Below are positions 22,407 through 34,516 of a stretch of DNA of 64,000 nucleotides, piece after piece. Position 1 is the first letter of the stretch; every line of letters begins with the position of its first letter. The position numbers were made by a program, and so were the translations under genes. The DNA lies in contig JAVKOQ010000019.1 of the NCBI GenBank assembly GCA_031835245.1, forward strand, positions 299,049-363,048, written 5' to 3'. The notes under the pieces were generated by a model, which searched no databases, was not told the DNA's origin, and was given only the letters and a program-made list of their open reading frames with translations. The DNA comes from Balamuthia mandrillaris (lineage: Eukaryota > Discosea > Longamoebia > Balamuthiidae).

Positions 22407-24359
22407 ACTGACCGATAATGCACAGGGCAGCGAGGGCAAACCAGACGTGCTCTGTAGAGTGTGGCGTCTGTTCACAACGAGAGAGGGCCAATATTATGGT
22501 AGGTAGTCGCTCCAAGCATTCCCTTAGTAGAGTGGCAATGGAGTCTTTCCACATGGAAGGAGCTGAGGGTTGAAGCAGCACTCGTATTAAACTTATAACC
22601 TCTTCCGCCAAACTTAGCATGGAGAATCCCGAGTTCCATGGCTTTCTGTAAACTTTTCCTGTATTTATTCAAAATGTCGTGTTAGTTAAATCATTTTTGC
22701 AGTTGGTTAGTACATTTCGTTGTGATTCATTTTTTTTTTTGAATAACGACATACCTGGTGGCAGTTCGCTTGCTTTGACGGGATCTCCTTCGTAGAGGGC
22801 TTCTCCGTTTTCTATCTGTTTTTTCCTGGCTTTTGCAGTTTTCTTTGGTGGGTGTCGGTAGGTAACGCGGTGGTCTTTAGCGCGCTTGCGACAATTCTCA
22901 CCAAGCTCGCACACTTTGGTGTCAACATTAGTTTGTGGGTCTAACGAAAACTACAGAAAAATAGAGCTACCAAAACAAACACAAAACCAATACACACCTG
23001 GGAGCTCCTCAACGCGGAGTCTTTGAACCTCTTGTTTGCTAAGTGGTTGGAATAAGTCGATGCCCTCCTTTTCCAAGTCCAATTGTTCATCGGGATTAAA
23101 CACAGCAACAGATGGATAATACGCTTTTCCCACGCTTTGCAATAAAAGGGGTATGAATCCAGCAGCAACGCTTGTTGAACGGTCAACGTTTTCTTGCTGC
23201 TCTTTGTCTTTTTCTTGTGCTTCGTTTTCTTTCTGCTTAGTAGAAGCACGACGGCGTTTAATCGCAGGACTTGAGTTTTGTTCTTTCTTTTTCTCTGAAG
23301 ACGAAGATGGTGTTGAGGTAGTAGCAGGTGAAGTTACGAGTAAGGCAACAGAAGTAGCATCCAACAAAGGCAGAAAACGTCTGCAAAGGCGAAGATTGAT
23401 GGTTTGAACCCGAGGCGTGCCCAGTCCTTCCTGAACCAAAGAAAGCACAAAGGAACAGAGGCGCAGACAGCCACGATTCTGATTGGCCAAAAAGTAGGAC
23501 TTGCTGCTGTCAAAGTGGCTGTTGAGCAGCGCGAGAGAGTCGAAGATGAAGCGATCCATGTTGCGAATGAGAATGTTGTTGAGCGGATCGTTGCGAAGGG
23601 AGTGAGGGGTCTCTTTCCACATGTTTTGTTGGTAGCGAGTTTCCAGGAGAGAGGCATAACGCTTCATGAAGGCTACTTCGCGCTCCAAAAGGTTGAACAA
23701 CATTTCAAAGATTCGCTCTTGCAACGCTCTGACTTGCTCATTCTCTTGGAATGAAACGGTTTCTCCTTTGTTGTTCTTGTCGTGGACGTCATTAGAAACA
23801 ACATTCATAGCATTATCTTCTGCTGCCTCTTCTTCGTCGTGGTCAGAAACAACTTGATAACCCAGACCTAAACGAGCCAAGAACAAGAACAATGTCCATG
23901 CCGATTCCAATGTCTGTAACTGTTGTTCGTGATCTGCATGCTGCGTTTTGGTCGTGCTTTTAGCGGAGGAAGATGAGGAAGAAGAAGGGCTAGATCTGTG
24001 TGTTCGTCTTTGTCTCTTGGAGCTACGCGGTTTAGTTTCTTGCTCTGTTTCATCATTTAGTTCAACGTCTTCCTGAAGGATGAGTTGCACAAAGTCATCG
24101 CGTTGTTGATAGATGAGCTTTATGAGGAACTCCAAAACTCCGCTCTCAATCAGCATCTTAGCATCGCTGGCCTTTGTAAAGAACATTGTCAAAGAGTTGA
24201 GAACCAGTAAAACAAGCGGAGTATTGTCTCTGTGTGCTTCCAGGAAAGACGCCAGCAGAGAAAGCAAAGGCAGTAATGCTTCCTCCACTGCAGCTACCAA
24301 CATTTTGCCTGAGCTCTGTATTCATCGTCACATTTTAAGTTTAACCAATATTAACCAAG

Positions 24360-24399
<40 letters not shown>

Positions 24400-25638
24400 G
24401 CGAAGCGGAAACGAACCTGAATGCAATTCAAGTAGTGAACTTGGTCCACACGGCGGTTAGTGACAAGAGCATTGACACTGCGTAAGCTATCGCTTATCCG
24501 CCACAACAAATCTACCTTCGCGGGTGTCAATTCAACCGAGCGCAAGAGAGAATGCAGTGACTTAAATGCAGTCAAGAAGGAAAAAGCTCTTTCCTTTCGT
24601 TGTGTAATTACTCGTTTGAACATTGGAAGAGGAACGTCTTCTTCTCCGGCTTGAATGAAGTTAAGCACCTCATTGCATACTGCCTCAATGCGTTTCATCT
24701 CTTCCGGCTCAGATTCCTCTTTGGTGGCTTGTTTTCGCAGCGCATGAAGAGCTGACATCAAAGGAAAATAGAAATAGAGAAAGGAAATATTAATCAGAAA
24801 AATGGCAATAGAGTAAAGAATATAGCAAAGAAATGAAAAGCGGAGGCCTGAAGAGGCACCTTGCATTGTTTCGATCAAGAAATTCCAGTTAGGAGACACG
24901 ACGGCAGTCCCACGCTTCGTTCTTTTTACGGAGGCGCTGTCTCCTTTGGCAATCTCATGGACATTGCTGAGAGTAGCCGAACGAACTAGTCGGAAAAACC
25001 CCGAATCTTTTTTTCTTCCTTGTTTCTCACTCTGCTGCTTTCTGGAGTCTGAAATTTCTTGTGTCAATTCCTTTCGTTTTCTGACTTGTAGACCAACATT
25101 GACAGAGGCGATGCGTTGAAGTTGCTGGGGTCTAAGCCTCGTGCTAAGCCTTTTGTAAAAAAAGTAACACATCCCGTTAGTTTTAGATGTTCTCTCTCTC
25201 TCGCTCTCTCTCTTCAAACAAAAAAAGAGCGAACAATACAACGAGAGGAGAATCCAATTACCTCTTATCTATGTTCTTGGTGGGTCGGATGGCAACGGAC
25301 CCGCTGCTATTGTTCAATGTGATAGAGGAGGACATTTGGAACTGTACCCTTTTTCGTTTGTTTGTGGAGAGGCCGCCAGTCTTTCGGTCCGCAGAGGAAT
25401 CACGGAAATAGACCAAAGCGCCCACAACTTCCAGCAAGAAAGAAGCCCTCATAACGACCGCATCAGCAAGCCTTTTATAGGACTCCTTTGTGTGCCTTCC
25501 CCAATAGCATTAATCAGGTCAACACCCATTATCAGTTTGGAGAATAGGATAGAAATACTTACTTTGAGGAATAGTCCGATGAGTTCATACGCGCTCTTTG
25601 GTGTTTATTGATGAGCCAATGCTTAATCTGAGTGAGAG

Positions 25639-25682
<44 letters not shown>

Positions 25683-26404
25683 GGTATAATCATGAAAGCT
25701 GAAAACAGCAGGTTGATGAACCTTGTGTGATAACCGACAGATAAGCTGAATGCGCGGTGGTAAGGCAGACTGATATTCAGCATTTCTGGCACACGCAATA
25801 GCCTCGACCACAAGGTTGGTGTGCTTCAGCATTGCTGCAATAACTGCTCTTTCTGCATGGGCCACTGTTATGCAGAGAAAAGAGTTAGTGATAGTGAAGA
25901 GAAAGAATAAGGAGAAGAGGAGAAGAAAATGAGATGAGGCAAGGAAGCTCACAAAATACGTCACGCTCGCTGTAGGTAGGGGATCTAAAAGTTGTATTTT
26001 CACCCATAAGCTTTTGCATACTTTCGAAGAGAACTTTGCCTTCTCCTTTGCCATAAATGAAGTCCTCAAGAAAAGTTCTCGTGTGTTCCATTGGCTGAAT
26101 GAGGACAGAGAAAGAGAGCGAGTGGGTAGGTGAGTGAGCGAGTGACTAGTAACATCGAGAGCGGAGCAACAGAGGGAAGGCGCCAAAAGCGTACAATTGG
26201 TTGTTCGCCCCGCGATGGCGAGGAGGGTAATGACGAGGAAGAGTGAGGACGTTCGGTACTATTCAATTCATTTTCCAATCCCCCACAGAACAAAATGGAA
26301 TCCAACCACTTGTTTAATTTTATCTCGTCGCTGAGCTTCGAGCCTTTTATCAACAGTGAGACACCCTTCAACAATATGCGTCAGACAAAAAAAGCATTCT
26401 ACAT

Positions 26405-26442
<38 letters not shown>

Positions 26443-29327
26443 CGAGCGAACCCTCGATACTAAGCAAGCAACAGTTCTCTCGAAATCACGAAGCCAACTC
26501 ATAGTTGAAGCAACAGTTTCATTCTTTTCGTCAATCGGTTGTTCAAGAGTGAATGCCACGATCTTGCAAGACCAACCCCACTTGTTTGTGTTGATATCTA
26601 GTGATTCAAATGCAAAACTAGCTGAGCTGCCTGGCACATAGAATGCATCCTTTGGCCAGTCGTCGGCCCCTCCCAAAGATGTAGCTGATGAAGAGGTATT
26701 ATTTTGAAGGATAGATTCTATGCTAAGAAGTTGTCTTTTATCAGGTTTACATGAAAGTTGGAGGCGGTCGTCAACACTTGTACAATATTGAGAGAGGAGA
26801 GGAGAGAGAGAGAAATCAGCATTTTGTTCGAAGAGGGTGAAGGAAACAAAGTTGAAGTACGTACGAGGTACAACATTTGGGATCGAATTTTAGCTGCAAG
26901 AAAGCAGCGCCAGGCATTGAAACGTTTTTGACAACATTCTCATGGTAAGGATGGTTCGTTTCAACAACCAACGGTTCTGATTTTCGATACGGAATAGCGG
27001 CAGTTGAAACAGCATCATCCTGATAGATCCAATATTAAAGAGAATGAGAGAGAGTGGGAGAGTGAGAAAGAGATTAAAAAAATGTTACCAGAGAACAGAG
27101 CTTATAGAGGGTATCAATGGACGTCAAAAGGGAAGCCAAAGCGCCAGCTATTTGCGTAAGGTTGCTTTGAATCGCCAGTTTCTCCATCAAAGCACTTAGT
27201 GAGACTAACAAGCCAGGGAGAAGCTTGCCAACAAAAGTGGAATTCAACAAGTGTAGCAGAGCGGCTGCGTTCTCGCGGGTCTGTCGCATAGATATGAATT
27301 CTTGGCTCATCTTGATGACCTGTGAAGACTTGTCGAGGATCAATGTGAAGTAAGCTTGAAAGAGTTGGCTTATTTCTTCAGCCATGTTTGCATCTAACTC
27401 TGGTAGCAAATGCCAAAGATGGGCGAACAGGTCGTCTTGAAACTTAGCCAACAACTGCAGATCCGTGGACTGAAAGTGGTCGCCGGAAACCGACAAAAGA
27501 GTGGAGGGGGGGGCCTGTCTCTCAGAACTCGAGTCCTCCTTGTTTATTTTTTTGCGCTTGCTTTCTCTCTTACAGAAAAAAAGAAGAGAAAATTCAATTA
27601 GCAAGCAGAGAGTGGTTGAGAGGGAGAGGGAGAGGGAGAGAGGGAGAGGGAGAGGGAGAGGGAGAGGGAGAGGGAGAGGGAGAGGGAGAGGGAGAGGGAG
27701 AGGGAGAGGGAGAGGGAGAGGAGAGGGAGAGGGAGAGGGAGAGGGAGAGGGAGAGGGAGAGGGAGAGGGAGAGGGAGAGGGAGAGGGAGAGGGAGAGGGG
27801 GAGAGGGAGAGGGAGAGGGAGAGGGAGAGGGAGAGGGAGAGGGAGAGGGAGAGGGAGAGGGAGAGAGGGAGAGGGAGAGGGAGAGGGGAGAGGGAGAGGG
27901 AGAGGGAGAGGGAGAGGGAGAGGGGAGAGGGAGAGGGAGAGGGAGAGGGAGAGGGAGAGGGTACTGTTTTATCAGATCCTAAAGAAGAGCTTTTTGGTTG
28001 GGGTGCACTAATGTTAGAGAGCAATTCGTGGAATGTCTGTATCTGTCGCTGAAAGAAAATAGACAACAGAGCCTCCACATTTTCTACAGTATATCTAGAT
28101 AGTTCACGTTGAACTGCTTTCTTGAACTTTGGTTGCGCAGCATCATTGCTCGGGTCTATAATGGCAAACGGTTCCGTCTCGGGAAGGAACAAGAGAGTCA
28201 GGCTTTTGTCCTTTTGCAAGCACCAATCTGTCACCTCAGCACGAAGGAGGGCGTTGTCTGGTGGTTCCGGAGAGGTCTCGGTTGCACTGAATTGGGTTTT
28301 AAACAGAGATAAGAGCAGCTGTACTTGTTGTTGCTTCGTGTAAAACAGTTTGAATCCGGTAACCAGCACAGAGGCGGCCATTTTTCGCAGATTTTGATGG
28401 ACCGTACAGGAGGAAGAAGCCTCGTTCATTTGTTGGGTGACGGTGATTTAAGTAATTGCAATAGAAGCTCGTGGATGTTGCTTAAGACATCTGTATCCTC
28501 TTTCTTAAGCAATAGAAGCTCTTCGGAGCTTGCGCTTCGTGGGGCTTCTCTCCACAAGGTCAACGAGTGGCAATGAAGTCGTAGAATACGGAGGCAAGCA
28601 AACAAGGCATACGTTTGACAAGCTCCCTACAATGTATTTTTGTTAGCAACTGGTAAAACAGAGGGGAGGAAGGGAGTGGGGTGACAAACGTAGGAGCTAC
28701 AAACCATCTCCAGCCCGGAGGTATTCTCTTCCGCTTCGTCTCCACTCATCAAGTAAGATTCTGTAAGATGCTTAAGCAACTTATATGTAGCACTAAACGT
28801 GGAGGATTCTGTTTGCAGCGCAAACGGATGTTTTGTGAAGGATTTAGCATATTCGGGGTTGCCTAGAAGAGTTGTTGTCCATCGTACTGTAAGTTGATCC
28901 ACCGAGTACAAGAGCAATATCGCGATCTTCATCGGACTGCAATCTTCGGGTTGTTCCAACAATTCCGTTTGATAGCCATTGTTGACGGTATGATCTTTTT
29001 CGTCTTCCTTCTTTGTATTTGTCCCTACCTGTTCTGCTTGGTTGTAGGATTCAACAGAAATCTGATTTGACAAAAAGCGATTGCTGTTTTCGATGTAGTC
29101 GCGCTTGCGCAGGAACTTGGCTCTCATGGAGCGTGGGGGTGAGAATAGCACTGGAGGATAGGCTCGCTTAAGAAGACGGTAATGATGAGGAGGAGGAACA
29201 TCACTGTTATTGTAGGCTTCCAATTGGCCATGTTGCTCCTTGTTATACCGCCAAATAAGGTTGCTGAGTACGTCATAACAAAAGGGGTCGCCAGCAACAC
29301 GTCCTAAAGAGTGAAGAGTAAGTGAAA

Positions 29328-29364
<37 letters not shown>

Positions 29365-32254
29365 GGAGAAAACATCAGCCTTACCCAGTGTCTTACTATT
29401 GACATCTGCTAGCCTCCTACTAAAAGCACACACAGTGTACCCTTGATCGAGAGCGAAAGTTATTGCAAAAACGTTGGCTGCATCCGGTTTATCACGCGGG
29501 GCACTATTATTGCCAACAAAAAAGCAAGATTTGAGTGATCATGCCTTTCTCTAAGACAAGAACAGCAACAAAAGGAAAAAAAGAAATTGAAATTGAAAAG
29601 AGAAGGCAAGAAAGCAAAAAATGGTGCTTACTTTGGAGCCAGAATGACTAACTCGAGGCCATTTGTAAAGAGGGAACACTTGGGTAGGCTGCCCACATGA
29701 TCAAGATCCGGCACTAAAGATTACAATAAAAAGGGTGTTACTTCAAAGCAACGGGGAGAAGCGACAACACAAAACAAAAGGTACCTTCCCGTTTGATGTG
29801 TTTTATGAGAGTAAGTTTATCTCCTTGATGCGGATCGTACACATCGATGGTTAGAGGACGCTCTATGAGCTGCGGGGAATCTATGAATGGATCCACTTCT
29901 GGACAAAGTTAAGCCAAATATTTGTTAAACATAACGGCTATTTACCTTGTTGAGGTGAATCCACTACGAATGTGTCAGGCGAGTTGTCATGAGCGAAGAA
30001 ATTAGAGTCTGAAACGGTGTTCATGTCCAGGGTAGGCACGTTCTGGGAGGAAGCAGCCGTTGCTAAACTGTCAGCCTCAGAATCATCATTTGGTGTATCA
30101 CTCTCCTCCTGACTGGAGGTGTGTGAAGCCTCGCCAACCATGTTATTGGCAAAAGAGGGAGTAGAGAAGGAAGCATTTTCTCCCATTCCTATATCAGATA
30201 CGGAAGAATACGTCGGTGTAGTGGGAGAATAACCAGGAGATGTAGGGGAATAACGTGGAGAAGTAGGGGAATAGCCGGGAGAAGAGGGAGAATAACCCGG
30301 AGAGGTGGGATTATAGCTTGGCGAAGTAGGAGAATAACCTGGAGAAGCAGGAGAACAGAGAGAGAGAGGGTTGTACGAAACAAAGTACAGATACTGGCCA
30401 TCAGTTACCATTGCTGTGTTAAGCTGCACTGATAAAGGCATATCGACTTTGGCTAATACCTAATGGTAGAAAACAGTTACATAAGCGTAAAAGAGAAGTA
30501 CTGCAGGAAGTGAAAGCTATCTTTGATTGCTTACCTCAAGTGTATCCGTACTGATTTTGAAGAGAGTATAGGGCTCATCTGAAGATTTGAAATAGAGAAA
30601 AGAGCTGCTGTCGCTAGAAGTACATAATCCCTGGCGAGTATCATACACACAAGCAAGCCAACAGTCATGCGCACCCATAAACACGTTATCCGGTCCTACA
30701 GAGTGAGCATAGCACTTGCCTTTCGTGTTACTACGCCCAGTTCCAATTTTAAAAAGTCCATTCACGTTTCTCACATAGACAAAGTGTTCATTGGCGGCAA
30801 TACTAGTGGAAACGGGAAGCGAATGTCCAGGCCGATCGGTGGATTTGAGTTCTGGCTGGAATGCTATTCATAGAGAAAGATGAATTCAAACGAGAGAGAG
30901 AGAGAGAGAGAAAACAGAGAAGAACTTACCTTCAATAAACTGAGTGTCATTGAGAGTGAACACTTCCGTAGGTTTGAGTTGCGTTCTGGCTGATTCTATG
31001 TACTGCAAAACGGGAAGAGCTTCCCTCCACACAGATGGAGAAATACGGTGGCTGTAGCTGGCTTTTTCTTTGCTTTTCTTTGAGAGTTCGCGGTGCCCTT
31101 CCTCGGCCAATTTGTACAGAAAATGAACGAGATGCAGAGTCCCGCTCAAATTGGAACTAGCGGCAGTGTAAGCAAATAGTGTCTTCAACGCCTCTTCTCG
31201 TCGTTGAGCTACTTCTGCACCAGTCCCCTCTGTTTGTGTTATTTTTGTCATATATTTTTTTGTTCGTTTGTTAATAAGAAACCGAAAAAACACAGCAACC
31301 GAAAAGATACACCAACGAGTTCAGTACCTGAGTGATTCAAGTTATTTACTAGCCACTTTTCAATGCAAGTTGATAGTTGAGCTGCGTGTAGCAAGGAACC
31401 CACATTCAAGAGCGATGAGGCGTGAGGAGGACGGGGCTGAATGGAGATATGGCCAATAGGTTGCAAAAGAGACTCGCGGAGTCGTTGACAGGTCTCAGTG
31501 AAGACAGCCGTGGGCTGGCCGTGTTGCGTCAACAAAGGAAGAAAGACCGAAGTGACCAGCTGTTCTGTGGGAAGAGGGCGGGGAATAACAGGATAGCTCG
31601 AATATAAAAGCATCTGTACAAACCAAAGCTTCTCTCAGAACGATAGAAGAGCACGAGAGAGAGAGAGAGAGAGAGAGGAGGAGGGAAGGGGAGGAGGAGA
31701 GGAGGAGAGGAGGAGAGGAGGAGCGAAGGGGAAGGGGAGGAGAGAAGTTAGAAGCAGGAGGCGCTGAAGAAAGTTCAAACAAAAAGCAAAAGGGGCAGCA
31801 AGTGTACCTCCAAAAAACTCCAATACTTGAATCTGGCACGATAGACTTGCTCAGCAAGAAGCGCTCTGGCTCGCACCACCTCATGAAAGGTGGCTTGCTC
31901 GGCGTCCTCGGTGAGGGTCATCACCTTGTTAAACAGTCGTTTGGAGTGAAAGTAGGAGCGAGAGGCCAGCAAAGCCTCTCTTTTCTTTGCACTGTAGCTC
32001 TGATCCTGCTGTTGCCGTGATGAAGACAGAAATAAAGGGTAGGGAGTGATGCCGCTCTCAACCAAAAAGCGGTCGAGGGCAGCGGGCTCGGAGAAGAGGG
32101 AGGAGAGGTCCCATGAGGCCACCTGGATGCTGTGGCGAAGCCCTTCATGAACCACCCCGGCCACCAAGGGTTGGTGGCAGCCACCACCCGCGGCCGCTTT
32201 CTTGGGATGATCGGAGGACGCAGCCGTGCTGCTACTGCTACTACTGCTGGCCAT
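14987..32254 (-). CDS. Giant HECT-domain E3 ubiquitin ligase (single multi-exon gene)
   Basis: About 17 kb and probably 40 or so exons, with no convincing stop or internal promoter between the ATG at 32254 ('[19 protein letters not shown]') and the stop at 14987. Seen in order: helical N-terminus; a propeller-like region ('[16 protein letters not shown]', 30550-30860); a CTD-like heptad array (30203-30355); a beta-sandwich module with '[20 protein letters not shown]' and '[12 protein letters not shown]' (26540-27000); helical repeats (22950-28500); a PBZ-type finger (22852-22911); Lys-rich and acidic low complexity with likely nuclear signals (20900-21700); more sandwich modules ('[20 protein letters not shown]', about 18300); and two ZZ zinc fingers (about 17765-17925 and 17400-17530). 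The HECT domain (about 16330-14987) includes '[15 protein letters not shown]' and '[15 protein letters not shown]', whose Cys is the expected ubiquitin-accepting residue. The layout recalls HECTD4/HERC-scale ligases; orthology is untested. Two genes cannot be fully excluded. Confidence 0.8.
17400..17925 (-). other. Two consecutive ZZ zinc fingers in the HECT ligase
   Basis: The first finger (right side) reads C-x2-C, then '[20 protein letters not shown]' and a final H-x3-H ('[10 protein letters not shown]'). The second reads 'VCRVC', '[20 protein letters not shown]' and '[11 protein letters not shown]'. Spacing of the C and H ligands fits the ZZ family in both. They lie in adjacent exons just N-terminal to the acidic linker and the HECT domain. 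Confidence 0.85.
22852..22911 (-). other. PBZ-type (poly-ADP-ribose-binding) zinc finger in the HECT ligase
   Basis: One exon encodes '[20 protein letters not shown]' followed by P. The ligand spacing is C-x5-C-x6-H-x5-H-P, the PBZ spacing of APLF and CHFR. The flanking exon is open and bounded by a good acceptor (ttcgttag) and donor (ccag|gtatg). The aromatic that usually follows the first Cys (C-x-Y/F-G) is replaced by L-G. Poly-ADP-ribose binding is inferred from the ligand pattern only. Confidence 0.6.
27616..27960 (-). repeat. (GAGAGG)n hexanucleotide tract, about 345 bp
   Basis: A nearly pure hexanucleotide array lies inside the HECT gene, with small phase slips near 27720, 27800, 27865, 27890 and 27920. 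Sense-strand CCTCTC repeats have no stop in any frame. The tract could be read as Pro-Ser/Leu-Ser runs, but it is better explained as an intron: a GTACCC donor follows 'SDKTV' at about 27962 and a T-rich acceptor lies at about 27570. Confidence 0.85.
30203..30355 (-). repeat. RNA polymerase II CTD-like heptad array inside the HECT ligase
   Basis: About six consecutive 21-bp units encode heptads of the form Y-[SN]-P-[TS]-[ST]-P-x: [35 protein letters not shown] and YSPTTPT, then YSS. The frame is continuous with propeller-like sequence upstream ('DGQYLYFVS') and with an acidic Ser/Thr-rich stretch downstream. Removing the CT-rich stretch at 30355-30385 as an intron would break the frame, so I read it as coding. 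The pattern is the RPB1 C-terminal repeat, here in another protein. Confidence 0.85.
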
Positions 32255-32645
32255 TTTGGCGGTACCTCTAGCCAACAACCCAATCAACCAACCAAGCAAA
32301 GGCTCTCCTGCGGTTTAAAAAAAAAATATTGATTGAGTCTTAAACGTTTGAATGGAGATTCTCGAGCGGCCGGAGCAGGAGATGCACAGTACACAAAAAA
32401 CAAAAAACAAAGGAGAGTCGATTGGAGTTTGGCGCGGTGGTGGGATAGAGGACGAGGGAGAGGGCGTTACCTTGTGTTTTCCTCTCTCTTTCCTTCCTGC
32501 CTTGTGTTTCTTTTCTGTGCCCTCCCCTGATTATTTGTAGACATATATTCCTCCAAAATTTTTCTGCGAAAAATTCTATATTCATCGGAGATGAACCTAT
32601 TATGTGTGATCTGATCAATGAAGAAAAACAACAAGAACGACCCCG
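32255..32645. promoter_or_regulatory. Divergent promoter between HECT ligase and ACOT9-like gene
   Basis: A 391-bp spacer separates two head-to-head start codons. It includes CCAAT-like words next to the ligase start (about 32279-32296) and a perfect 8-bp-arm dyad at 32557-32575 (AATTTTTC-TGC-GAAAAATT), about 70 bp before the thioesterase ATG. Function is inferred from position. Confidence 0.4.
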
Positions 32646-33945
32646 ATGAGAATGAATGCAGTAAAAGGAGGAGGAGCCAGGGCGCGGTTCGCCTGCCTTT
32701 TAGCCCTCCCCAGGCCCTTTGCGCTGACCGCACGAGCGAGCCGCCCCCGAGTCACCGCCAACTCTCCCTTCACCTCTTCCAAGGCATGGCTTTCCTCCTT
32801 CTCCTCCTCTTCGCCCCAACCACCACCCTCACAGAAGGAGCACGAGAACGACTACAGCGGTCGTTCCACCGCCAGAACTCAAGTCACCACCGCTCTTTGG
32901 GAGAAACGAGTCCAAGCGCAACGCCTCCAGCTGGAAAAATTTGTGGAGGAGCTGACCGGGTCGGAGGGCGCCTCCAGCGGAGCACCGGCCGCCGCCGGCA
33001 AGAGCGCCGTGCAAGAAGACCTGGAGGCCAAGATCAACAGCGAAGCGCCTTCCTTTCTGCTGGACAAAACGCCGGCAGAGTCTGCCGTAGAGCTGTACCT
33101 GCCCTTCAGCACGGACCAAAACCTCAGAGAGCAGTATGTCAACTTTTATGGCAACCTTAGGTATTTAGCTTTCGTCACTCTCCCTTCCTTTCTTCTTCTT
33201 CCTTCTTCCTTCTCAACACGACTACCTCCATTCTCGTTGTTGCGCCAAAAGGTTCGGCAAGATCCTGGAAGATCTGGACGCAGCTGCAGGTAACGTGGCG
33301 CATGCCCATGCGGACGACAACAATCCAGTGACCCGCCCACTTACCATCGTTACGGCCAGCGTGGACCGCATCGACCTCCTCGACAAGCTGCTGCCCGATC
33401 GAGACATGCGCATGAAGGGCTGCGTGACGTACGTCGGCAGCAGCTCCATGGAGGTGAGGGTCGATGTGGAGAGCAAGGACCCCGACACAGGACGCTTTTA
33501 CCCTTTGATTCTGGCAACGTTCACCATGGTGGCCACTTTCGAGGGGCGACCTGCTCCCGTCAACAGGCTGAACCCCCAAACGGAGCAGGAGAAGCTGCTC
33601 TATGCGCTGGGACAGGATAACAAGCAGTGGAGGAAGCAGTGGGCCAAAGAGGCATTGCACGTGCAGCCACCCACGTTGGAGGAGCAGCAGCTCATTCATC
33701 AGTTCTTTACGGACAAGAAGTGGGAGGTTGTAAGGCAGGCACAAGCACAAGGCCAGAACGGTGGAGGTGCTCGAGGAATGGACGGAGCTGGCGAGGAAGT
33801 GGTGGAGATGAAGGACGCAAAGTTGCAGTCCGTCATGCTCTGTCAACCGCAGGACAGAAACACTAACGACAAGATCTTTGGTGGCTATCTCATGCAAAAG
33901 TCTTTCGAACTTGGTAACTATATTCCCTTGAATACAGCAGATATG

Positions 33946-33989
<44 letters not shown>

Positions 33990-34377
33990 TACTGCAAATG
34001 CTCACTATGAAAACACAGCATGGACCAACGCTCACGTTTACTGCCGAAGCCGCCCTTGGTTCTTGGCATTAGACCATGTGGCCTTCCACCGGCCCGTCTC
34101 CATCGGCTCCATCGTGAGCTTCAACTCGAGCATCGTCTACACAGAGCAACGTTCCTTGGGCGTCAAGGTAACGGCGGAGGTGGTCAACCCAAAGGATGGC
34201 TCCAAGCAAAGAACCAACACCATGCATTACACTTTTACCTGCCCGGAGAGCAGCATCCCCCACGTTCTGCCAGTTACCTATCAGGAGGCCATGGACTGGG
34301 TGGAGGGACGAAGACGATACCTGCGAGGCAAGGAGACTGCCACCAGGTTGGGAAGTAACCTCCTCAGATTTTACTGA
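32646..34377 (+). CDS. Mitochondrial acyl-CoA thioesterase, ACOT9-like (double hotdog)
   Basis: Hydrolyses acyl-CoA to free acid and CoA. Three exons fit in phase: 32646-33160, 33252-33913 and 34019-34377. The ATG at 32646 gives an Arg/Ala/Ser-rich mitochondrial presequence ('RARFACLLALPRPFALTARA'). The first hotdog spans about 33290-33560 ('TIVTASVDRIDLLDKLLPDR', 'MKGCVTYVGSSSMEVRVDVE', ending 'FTMVATFEGRPAPVNRL'). The second begins 'LCQPQDRNTNDKIFGGYLMQ' and continues across the last intron to 'ALDHVAFHRPVSIGSIVSFN'. 'HVAFHRPVSIG' and the G-G-Y/F-L-M helix are hallmarks of the ACOT9/BFIT family. The last intron contains a GA run on the sense strand, the reverse of the usual CT orientation. 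The gene converges with the malate synthase-allantoicase gene. Confidence 0.9.
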
Positions 34378-34516
34378 GCTGCAGTATGAGCTCTTCTCTC
34401 TTTTGTATCTTTCTCGCTTTCGTTTGCTGGCTCTCATGCGAATGTGATGACTTGTATTATTTGAGCAACAAAATGACTCAATCGATATCTACAAAAAACA
34501 CATCGCCGCAACAGCT

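Noticed and set aside
30355-30385. A CT-rich mini-intron just before the CTD-like repeats
   Set aside because: Splicing it out puts the repeats out of frame with the upstream exon; reading through keeps one frame.
32618-33160. Alternative reading frame at the start of the thioesterase gene
   Set aside because: It overlaps the ACOT9-like exon in another frame, has no conserved motif and does not splice in phase to the hotdog exons.
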